The notes beneath the pieces were generated by a model that searched no databases, had not been told where the DNA came from, and saw only the letters and a list, made by a program, of their open reading frames with translations. A program made the position numbers and the translations under genes. From GWE2-42-39 sp942493345 (GTDB taxonomy: Bacteria; Bacteroidota; Bacteroidia; Bacteroidales; Prolixibacteraceae), in contig OW818695.1 of the NCBI GenBank assembly GCA_942493345.1, positions 186,001-250,000 on the forward strand: a stretch of 64,000 nucleotides of DNA, read 5' to 3'. Positions 57,651-64,000 of the stretch are shown in pieces. Position 1 is the first letter of the stretch. Every line of letters begins with the position of its first letter.

Positions 57651-59369
57651 TTACCAGAGATAAATATAAAAAGCAACTGTTATACTGATAATAATTGCAG
57701 AATGAATAATGTCCCACTTATTCCAACTGGCGCGTGTTGCGGCTTTTTGTGCTGAAGTAGCCGACGAAAATGTCAGACCTTCGATCTGGGCTGCCGGGGC
57801 ACGTTCTGTAAACATACTCACCACGATTACTACCAGTATACTGAATGCCAGCATGCCACCACTAAAAAACAACCAGTTGACATCGTAAAATAAGGTATAG
57901 AAGAAATTATCGACACCCTTTTCTGCAGCCCAAAGTTTTACATCAGTATAACCGGCATTGCCCGCTATAGTCGAATAAAAAACTTTTGCTCCCAGACGAA
58001 TGATACCGATAATGAAACCTGCAATCATTCCCCACATACCACCTTTGGGCGTAGGACGGGTAGACAGAACTCCTAACAAGAATGCGGCTGCAATACCCGG
58101 CGCCAAAACCGACTGAACGTCCTGAAGATAGGTATAAAGAACACTACCTATACTCCGCATAATCGGAATCCAGAGAATACCTAAAACAACAACGACGACC
58201 GTTGCAGTTCGTCCAACCCGAAGCAGTTTAGCTTCAGTTGCCGAGGGACGGTACTTTTTATAAAAGTCGATTGTAAAAAGCATAGATGAGGAGTTGAACA
58301 GCGAAGCTAGCGAACTCATCAAAGCAGCCAAAATACCGCAAACCACAAGACCTTTTACGCCTGCAGGAAGCAGTTTGGAAACCAATGTCGGAAAAGCAGC
58401 ATCGGACGACGTAAGTGTAAAAACTTCACCGTTAATGACAATTCCCTTTTGAGCCATTGCAAAGGCGATCATTCCGGGGATCATGAACAGAAAAACCGGG
58501 GTTAATTTCAGATATGCCCCAAAAATTGCGCCCCGACGCGATTCCGTTTCATTTTTTCCGGAAAGAACTCGCTGTACAATATATTGGTCGGTACACCAAT
58601 ACCAAAAGCCAATTACTGCCGAACCGATCAACACGCCCAGCCACGGAAAATTTTCGTCACGGTTACTACGGATCAGATTGGTCATTGTATCGCCGTATTC
58701 ATTTACCTGAACCGCACTCGTAATACGCAGCACTTCGTCCCAGCCGCCAACGGCTCTCAGTCCAAGTACCAAAATGATCAATGAACCAAGCAGTAAAATA
58801 GGGGTTTGCAACACCGATGTGTAAAGTACCGATTTCATTCCGCCAATAACGGTATAGACAGCCGTCAGCAAAACAAGGCCAATCGCTGAAATCCAGAAAA
58901 AGTCAATTCCCCAGATGCTTTCAATTCCGAAAACTTCTTTAAACACCAATCCACCAGCATACACAGTAACAGCAACTTTTGTCAGCACATAACTAATCAG
59001 CGAGATTAATGAAAGAATGGTCCTCGATTCTTTATTATATCGTTTTTCCAGAAATTCAGGCATGGTCGACACCATACTTCTTGAATAAAACGGAACAAAC
59101 ACCCAGCCGAGTATCAGGATCATCCAGCCCTGAATTTCCCAGTGAGCCATTGCCATTCCACTTGAAGCGCCAGCCCCGGCCAAACCAATCAGATGTTCCG
59201 AACCAATATTCGATGCAAAGATAGAAGCTCCGATGGCGAGCCATGTAGCATCCCGTCCGGCCAAAAAATAATCTCCCGAACTACTTTGCTTCTGCCTAAA
59301 CACCCAAACAACAATGCCGATGAGCGCAAGTGCAAAAATTCCAATAACAATCCAGTCAAGTAAAGCCAT
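57651..59369 (-). CDS. Sodium/solute symporter (SSS/SGLT family), probable arabinose transporter
   Basis: A 572-residue inner-membrane symporter with about 14 hydrophobic helices. SGLT-type motifs are GDYFLAGRDATWLAIGASIFASNIGSEHLIGLAGAG near the N-terminus, GGMKSVLYTSVLQ, and the conserved FWYWCTDQYIVQRVLSGKNETESRRGAIF region. The last 60 residues include a cytoplasmic stretch with RAPAAQIEGLTFSSATSAQ and a final TM. Its position between araA and araD makes Na+-driven L-arabinose uptake the best guess. Bacteroides thetaiotaomicron has a similar transporter in its ara cluster. Substrate specificity is not provable from sequence alone. Confidence 0.88.
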   Translation of the reverse strand: MALLDWIVIGIFALALIGIVVWVFRQKQSSSGDYFLAGRDATWLAIGASIFASNIGSEHLIGLAGAGASSGMAMAHWEIQGWMILILGWVFVPFYSRSMVSTMPEFLEKRYNKESRTILSLISLISYVLTKVAVTVYAGGLVFKEVFGIESIWGIDFFWISAIGLVLLTAVYTVIGGMKSVLYTSVLQTPILLLGSLIILVLGLRAVGGWDEVLRITSAVQVNEYGDTMTNLIRSNRDENFPWLGVLIGSAVIGFWYWCTDQYIVQRVLSGKNETESRRGAIFGAYLKLTPVFLFMIPGMIAFAMAQKGIVINGEVFTLTSSDAAFPTLVSKLLPAGVKGLVVCGILAALMSSLASLFNSSSMLFTIDFYKKYRPSATEAKLLRVGRTATVVVVVLGILWIPIMRSIGSVLYTYLQDVQSVLAPGIAAAFLLGVLSTRPTPKGGMWGMIAGFIIGIIRLGAKVFYSTIAGNAGYTDVKLWAAEKGVDNFFYTLFYDVNWLFFSGGMLAFSILVVIVVSMFTERAPAAQIEGLTFSSATSAQKAATRASWNKWDIIHSAIIISITVAFYIYLW

Positions 59370-59409
59370 TTTTTAAGTTTTTAGTTTGATTTTATTGGTT
59401 CAGATTTAT

Positions 59410-60900
59410 TTACAGGCCCCTTGAAAGATGATAATAAAGGTCATTCCATTTCAGTTCTTTCTTGAACTCGGAGATTTGTGTGTTTTGGTCGATTACAATA
59501 AACTCAAGACCTATCATCTCAGCAAAATCTTCCAGATACTCGCGGTTCAGCGCCATTGAAAAACTGGTATGGTGAGCGCCGCCTGCATAAATCCATGCAG
59601 CTGCTCCAATTTCGAGGTTCGGCATCGGTATCCAAAGCGCACGGGCAACAGGCAATTTCGGTAGTGGTTGTGGTTGAATAGTTTTCACCGGATTAACAAT
59701 CATTCGCATACGGCCTCCCATATCAACCAGAGTCGCATTAATTCCGTCGCCTTCAGGAACATTAAAAACAAGGCGTGCAGGCGCATCTTTACCGCCAATT
59801 CCCAGCGGGTGTACTTCAACTGTAGGTTTCGATTTGGCAACAGAAGGACATATTTCCAGCATGTGGGCGCTTAAAACAGCAGGTTGAGCCGGGTCGAGGT
59901 GGTACGTGTAATCTTCCATAAACGAACAACCGCCTTTCATTCCCTGCGACATTACTTTCATGATGCGTACCAAAGCCGATTGTTTCCAGTCGCCTTCAGC
60001 GCCAAATCCATACCCTTGCGCCATCAGGTGCTGGCAAGCCAAACCGGGCAACTGCTTCAAACCTGTTAAATCTTCGAAATTGGTTGTAAACGCTTTGTAA
60101 CTATATTGATCGAGAAATTTCTTCAGTCCGAGTTCAATTTTTGCCTGATAACGAACACTTTCACTCTTTTTATCGGGCAGTTGATATTCTGAAGCATAAA
60201 CTTCGATCAAGGCATCAATCTCTTTTTCTGAAATGGTTTCCATGCTGGCCACCAGCTCTCCAACACCATGCGAATTTACTTGCCAGCCTAAAACTTTCTG
60301 AGCCTCCACTTTGTCGCCTTCCGTAACGGCAACATGACGCATATTATCACCCAATCGGCATACTTTCAGCGATTTTGATTCGTGATAACCAACTGCTGCA
60401 CGAGTCCAAATACCCAATTTCTGTTGTACTTTTTCATCCTGCCAGAAACCAACAATTACCTTTCGGTTCAGGCGCATCCTTGTACAAATAAATCCAAACT
60501 CACGATCGCCATGTGCCGATTGGTTCAGGTTCATGAAATCCATATCAATTTCATTCCATGGAATATCCCGATTAAATTGTGTATGAAGGTGGACAAACGG
60601 CTTGTTCAGTACTCCCAGTCCCTGAATCCACATTTTTGCAGGAGAAAAGGTGTGCATCCAGGTAATCAGTCCGATACAATTTGTATCGGTATTCGCTGCC
60701 AGACAAATATTATAAATTTCTGAAGGCGTAGTCACAACCGGTTTGAAAATAATTTTTACAGGAATTTTAGACGAGGCATCCAGTGCTTTTGCAATTGTTT
60801 CCGAATCGTGGTCAACCTGTTTCAACGTTTCTTTACCGTATAAATGCTGGCTTCCGGTAACAAACCAGACTTCCAGTTTTTTTAAATCCATTTTCTCCAT
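59410..60900 (-). CDS. araA: L-arabinose isomerase
   Basis: A 496-residue cytoplasmic enzyme converting L-arabinose to L-ribulose with Mn2+. It starts MEKMDLKKLEVWFVTGSQHLYG, containing the typical N-terminal strand and the GSQHLYG motif. Active-site and metal motifs include LITWMHTFSPAKMWI, FGAEGDWKQSALVRIMK (Glu), SFMEDYTYHL (Glu), LEICPS (His in SAHMLEICPS) and GGAHHTSFS. The length equals the E. coli and Bacteroides enzymes (about 500). araR ends 20 bp upstream and the symporter gene starts about 40 bp downstream. Confidence 0.96.
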   Translation of the reverse strand: MEKMDLKKLEVWFVTGSQHLYGKETLKQVDHDSETIAKALDASSKIPVKIIFKPVVTTPSEIYNICLAANTDTNCIGLITWMHTFSPAKMWIQGLGVLNKPFVHLHTQFNRDIPWNEIDMDFMNLNQSAHGDREFGFICTRMRLNRKVIVGFWQDEKVQQKLGIWTRAAVGYHESKSLKVCRLGDNMRHVAVTEGDKVEAQKVLGWQVNSHGVGELVASMETISEKEIDALIEVYASEYQLPDKKSESVRYQAKIELGLKKFLDQYSYKAFTTNFEDLTGLKQLPGLACQHLMAQGYGFGAEGDWKQSALVRIMKVMSQGMKGGCSFMEDYTYHLDPAQPAVLSAHMLEICPSVAKSKPTVEVHPLGIGGKDAPARLVFNVPEGDGINATLVDMGGRMRMIVNPVKTIQPQPLPKLPVARALWIPMPNLEIGAAAWIYAGGAHHTSFSMALNREYLEDFAEMIGLEFIVIDQNTQISEFKKELKWNDLYYHLSRGL

Positions 60901-60920
60901 TTCAGTATTTTTTTGGTTAT

Positions 60921-61631
60921 TTATATTTTAATGATTCTACCAATGTCTTTCTCATGAGCTTTGTCCTGATTATAACTAAAAAAGAATGCCCCTTTCTTCG
61001 ATTCCGTTGAGTCTTTCTTATTGGAACGTTTTAAAATTTCGAGCGACAAAACTTTTTTTCTAAAATTACCCGGATCGAATGTTTTTTGAAAAATAGCCTC
61101 GTACAACCGGCGAAGCTGGGTCAGAGTAAACATTTCCGGAAGTAATTCCGGTCCAACCAATTGATAGCCCGCTTTTTGCTGAAGTTTTGTCAAAGCTTTT
61201 TCAATAATTTCATCATGGTCAAAAATCAGGTCGGGCCTTTTTTCGAACGGAAACCATTCGGCGCCATACTCCCTCACTCTTGCCTCGTCGTGCTCATCAA
61301 TCCGAATTAACGCATAGTAACCAATGCTGATAACCCGAGCTGCCTCCTCCCTGTTGGGATCGGAAAATGCCGCCACTTGTTCCATATAAATCTGATCAAG
61401 TCCGGTAGTCATTTTCAGGATTCGTGCTGCCGCTTCGTCCGACGACTCATTTTCCTGAATAAAGCCTCCCAACAACGACCAATTTCCTTTTGCAGGCTCA
61501 AAACTCCTGGGATAAAGAAGAAGTTTGAGTTCTCCATCCATGTAGCCAAAAATCACACAGTCTACAGCCACATAATGTTTTGGATGCTCGCTATAAGATC
61601 CTTCCAATATACTTTTATTTGTCGTATCCAT
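60921..61631 (-). CDS. araR: AraR: Nudix-fold, arabinose-responsive regulator
   Basis: A 236-residue transcriptional regulator. Residues 18-150 form a Nudix domain used here as ligand sensor: HYVAVDCVIFGYMDGELKLLLY, LLGGFIQENESSDEAAARIL. The hydrolytic REx2EE residues are replaced (AARILKMTTGL), as is known for Bacteroidota AraR. The C-terminal winged helix (FTLTQLRRLYEAIFQKTFDPGNFRKKVL) binds DNA. In B. theta, AraR represses the ara operon until arabinose binds. Here it leads the operon and probably autoregulates through the palindrome upstream at 61650. Confidence 0.92.
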   Translation of the reverse strand: MDTTNKSILEGSYSEHPKHYVAVDCVIFGYMDGELKLLLYPRSFEPAKGNWSLLGGFIQENESSDEAAARILKMTTGLDQIYMEQVAAFSDPNREEAARVISIGYYALIRIDEHDEARVREYGAEWFPFEKRPDLIFDHDEIIEKALTKLQQKAGYQLVGPELLPEMFTLTQLRRLYEAIFQKTFDPGNFRKKVLSLEILKRSNKKDSTESKKGAFFFSYNQDKAHEKDIGRIIKI

Positions 61632-61637
61632 TTACCT

Positions 61638-61645
61638 CAAATTTA
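61638..61645 (-). promoter_or_regulatory. -7 element of the arabinose operon promoter
   Basis: TAAATTTG read leftward (61645-61638) matches TAnnTTTG exactly. It ends only 6 nt before the araR ATG, so the message would be leaderless or nearly so. No good -33 TTG at standard spacing was seen, which fits an activator- or repressor-controlled weak promoter. Confidence 0.5.
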
Positions 61646-61649
61646 TAAT

Positions 61650-61662
61650 AGTATTTTATACT
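61650..61662. promoter_or_regulatory. Candidate AraR operator
   Basis: AGTAT-TTT-ATACT, a 5-3-5 perfect inverted repeat, sits 19 bp upstream of the araR start and just upstream of the -7 element. A repressor bound here would block the promoter. Confidence 0.5.
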
Positions 61663-61714
61663 TTTAATATTTATTTGTATTTATTTTAACTACACTGCTT
61701 TATAACATAGATAT

Positions 61715-61757
61715 AAAAAAGAACCCTGAAAATAATGAAACCATTACTTTCAGGGTT
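61715..61757 (-). terminator. Terminator after the permease gene
   Basis: AACCCTGAAAATAAT (61722-61736) pairs with ATTACTTTCAGGGTT (61743-61757) with one mismatch. Read leftward, a TC then six Ts follow. It separates the galactose permease unit from the arabinose operon. Confidence 0.85.
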
Positions 61758-61812
61758 ATATGTCAGACAAAAAGACAAATCAGAGTATTTTTGTCCATCA
61801 ATTAACAATACT

Positions 61813-63264
61813 TTATTCTACTTCTACCGGAATATTTTTATTGACGTTTTTGCTACCGATTAAAGCAAAGAAGAGCATGTAACCAATACAAGCAAACATA
61901 ACCCAATAACTTGCCAGGTATCCAGCAGTATCAGCAACAAAACCTTGAATAAGAGGCACAATGCCACCACCACAAACCATTACCATAAAAATACCAGAGG
62001 CTGCGGCTGTATATTTTCCTAATCCCTCAACTGCAAGATTGAAAATACCTCCCCACATAACAGACGTGCATAATCCACAAAGAATGAGAAAAACAATGCT
62101 TATCGGGATCCTTACTTCAATGGCACTCCTGACAAGTTTCGTAACATCAATCGTAATACTTGTAGGTACAAAAATTGCTAATGTCACTAACACTAGTCCT
62201 AAAACAGAAACAAAGATCATCATCAATTTACTTGAGAATTTAGCGCCAAGAGAAGCTCCTGTTAATCGCCCTACAAGCATCAACAACCAGTAGATACCGA
62301 CTAAAAAGCCAGCAATACCTGCAGGAATCCCTAATCCTGGTCTGATTTTTCCAGCGATAATTTTTTCAGCTTTCTCAAAAGTATCTTTACCAACTACTTT
62401 TGCCTCATAATCCTTTGTTTCTTTGTTTACTTTATCGGCTTCAACCAAAGTAGCATAATATGCGGCATCTGATTGTTGTTTATTATATTCAGATATTTTT
62501 TCCTGTGCTTGCTCTGCAGTGAATGCGGTCATGAAAAGGTTTGCAGTACTTGGAATTCCAATTTCAACACCAACATATACGAAAATAGCGATTGCACCAA
62601 AAATAAAATGACGGAACGACAAAGGACTGTATTTATCTTTTATTTTTGATTTTGCCTTTGTTATCATATGAGGTTCGGGTATGTCAACGAAAAAAAGCAC
62701 AACAAAAGCCAATGCGAATATCCCTATTGCAAGAAATAATGCAGGATTTGCCTTTTCTATAGTCCGCCCAGCCTCAGCTCCCATCAATACACCTACAAGC
62801 ATAGGTGTAATTGTTGCTGCAATAGAGTTAATAGACCCTCCGAACTGGATTAATTGATTTCCTTTATTTCCGCCTCCACCTAATGTATTCAACATTGGGT
62901 TTACTACGGTATTCAACATACACATTGAGAAACCGGAAATAAAAGCACCTGCTAAATAAATAGTAAAACTTCCAGCAACTCCAGAAAAGAATTGGACTGA
63001 AACCCCTGTAATCCCAACAATAATAGCAGCCAATGCCGTTTTCTTATAACCAATTCTTTCAAGCATAATGCCAGCAGGAATACCCATGAAAGCATATGCA
63101 ATAAAATTAGCAAAGAAACCTAATTGTGATGCGAAATTAGATGCGTTAAATTGTTTGGCGACGATTACACCCATAGGACTAGGAAGACCTGTCACAAAGG
63201 CGATCATAAAAAAGAGAGCGAACATCATTGCAATAGGCAATGCATAACTTTTTGTCTTAGTCAT
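61813..63264 (-). CDS. Sugar MFS transporter, FucP/GalP-type
   Basis: A 483-residue inner-membrane H+-symporter of the fucose/glucose/galactose permease group with 12 hydrophobic helices. It begins MTKTKSYALPIAMMFALFFM, followed by FFANFIAYAFMGIPAGIMLERIG. A conserved stretch with GVEIGIPSTANLFM takes the place of the GxExx motif after helix 6-7. A charged insertion of about 70 residues between helices 7 and 8 (EQAQEKISEYNKQQSDAAYY ... GKDTFEKAEKII) is not usual for E. coli FucP. It lies downstream of galactokinase, so galactose (or glucose) is the likely substrate. Confidence 0.85.
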   Translation of the reverse strand: MTKTKSYALPIAMMFALFFMIAFVTGLPSPMGVIVAKQFNASNFASQLGFFANFIAYAFMGIPAGIMLERIGYKKTALAAIIVGITGVSVQFFSGVAGSFTIYLAGAFISGFSMCMLNTVVNPMLNTLGGGGNKGNQLIQFGGSINSIAATITPMLVGVLMGAEAGRTIEKANPALFLAIGIFALAFVVLFFVDIPEPHMITKAKSKIKDKYSPLSFRHFIFGAIAIFVYVGVEIGIPSTANLFMTAFTAEQAQEKISEYNKQQSDAAYYATLVEADKVNKETKDYEAKVVGKDTFEKAEKIIAGKIRPGLGIPAGIAGFLVGIYWLLMLVGRLTGASLGAKFSSKLMMIFVSVLGLVLVTLAIFVPTSITIDVTKLVRSAIEVRIPISIVFLILCGLCTSVMWGGIFNLAVEGLGKYTAAASGIFMVMVCGGGIVPLIQGFVADTAGYLASYWVMFACIGYMLFFALIGSKNVNKNIPVEVE

Positions 63265-63488
63265 AGTTGGTGAAATTTTGATTAGTATTATTTAAAATCA
63301 ATTTAATATTATTGCCAAAAATATGTGATCAAATATTTTTTGTTTCGCTTTTCGACCTTCGAATTTGCAAAAAAACATGGACTTTCATCCATCTGGAATA
63401 AAAAAAGATATTAAGATCAGCCCAAATGCTTGTTAACTCCTATTATTTCAGCATCTTTTTTTAGCAACAAAAGTACATGCAGATTCAA
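63265..63488. other. Spacer between galK and the permease gene
   Basis: AT-rich, 224 bp. A run of seven Ts at 63461-63468 has no clear stem. It may hold a separate permease promoter. No ORF. Confidence 0.35.
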
Positions 63489-64000
63489 CTACATATCTAA
63501 TTTTATCGCCCCTTTTGCACGGATAAACAACTTATGACATTTTCCTTCTCCATAAACATGTTCAAGAACTTCAACATATTTATCGAGCAAATCCTGTGGT
63601 ACAAATGCCTGTATGGTTCCTCCAAATCCACCACCGTGAACACGCCATGCGCCTTTTCCCTTCAAAATCATTTCGCTCAAAGCCAAAGCCAGCGAAACCA
63701 CTTGCTCTTCTTTGTGAACAACATCAAAAATATTCTGATTGTACATATACGAACTGTAACCCGATTCAACCACCATTTTCAGGAATGATTGAAAATCGTT
63801 TTTCTCAAGAGCAGCAACCTGTTCAACGACACGTTGGTTATCTCCCTGGAAATGATATGCGCGAAGGATTGCCCTGTCGCCTGTTTTTTTACGAATTTCA
63901 GGAATTTTCTCAACAATTTGTTCCAACGTTACCTGTCTCAAAACTTTCGCGCCAAGTTCTGCTGCAACCGACTTCATTTCTGTTGGAAGCGATGCGTATT
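63489..64000 (-). CDS. galK: Galactokinase (partial, N-terminus off window)
   Basis: The C-terminal 170 codons of a GHMP kinase that makes galactose 1-phosphate. The frame runs in from the right edge (…YASLPTEMKSVAAELGAKVLRQ). The GHMP motif 3 MILKGKGAWRVHGGGFGGTIQAF and the final AKGAIKLDM are present. The ATP-binding PxSSGLSSS motif must lie beyond 64000. The upstream frame continues without a stop to the end of the window. It is followed by the GalP-type permease after 224 bp, which forms with it a galactose unit. Confidence 0.9.
   Translation of the reverse strand, partial: YASLPTEMKSVAAELGAKVLRQVTLEQIVEKIPEIRKKTGDRAILRAYHFQGDNQRVVEQVAALEKNDFQSFLKMVVESGYSSYMYNQNIFDVVHKEEQVVSLALALSEMILKGKGAWRVHGGGFGGTIQAFVPQDLLDKYVEVLEHVYGEGKCHKLFIRAKGAIKLDM

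Overview
The window is a stretch of chromosome from a member of the Bacteroidota. Signs are the phylum-type promoter boxes (TAnnTTTG at -7), type IX secretion (T9SS) sorting domains, phylum-restricted families (DUF4199, DUF4293, DUF6132, FISUMP domains), and an arabinose operon led by a Nudix-type AraR. Gene content (anaerobic sulfatase-maturase-like radical SAM enzyme, 2x4Fe-4S ferredoxin, ADP-forming acetyl-CoA synthetase, GDH, arabinose and galactose uptake) suggests a sugar-using anaerobe or facultative anaerobe, perhaps of the Marinilabiliales/Prolixibacteraceae. That placement is inference.

Layout. 1-1310: end of a DUF4199 gene, the SRP RNA with its promoter, and a tRNA-Thr/Tyr/Gly cluster closed by a terminator. 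1400-8440: DUF6132-thioredoxin pair, a decayed IS256-type transposase, a hydrolase-Nudix-aminopeptidase P run with overlapping ends, a secreted sugar isomerase-like protein, a minimal T9SS cargo and a small ferredoxin. 8500-24070: housekeeping and envelope genes (endonuclease III, two histidine kinases, ABC-F ATPase, cold shock protein, slipin, AsmA-like protein, Gfo/Idh/MocA oxidoreductase, ADP-forming acyl-CoA synthetase).

24070-30730 is the accessory part: a 1,254-residue FISUMP surface protein with a G10 tract and long internal repeats, followed by three GC-rich imperfectly palindromic repeats of about 115-145 bp. These bracket two compact units of co-oriented small genes (MmcQ/YjbR plus a secreted VOC protein; a DUF2007 protein). 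Repeat architecture and end complementarity resemble integron attC sites and gene cassettes, with no integrase in view.

30730-55100: glutamate dehydrogenase beside an unusual PPDK-like/nucleotidyltransferase fusion, a 1,450-residue exported protein made of about 20 TPR-like repeats, a NhaC antiporter, SixA, a cyclic-phosphodiesterase-like MBL protein, a LacI regulator with a perfect palindromic operator plus a URO-D-family enzyme, an anSME-YjbQ pair, several unrecognised secreted or ATP-grasp-like proteins, and two tandem tRNA-Asp genes.

55100-64000: arabinose operon on the minus strand in the order araR, araA, sodium/sugar symporter, araD, araB, with terminators at both edges, then a FucP/GalP-type permease and the end of galactokinase. 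Together these take up L-arabinose, convert it through ribulose and ribulose 5-phosphate to xylulose 5-phosphate, and feed galactose to the Leloir pathway.
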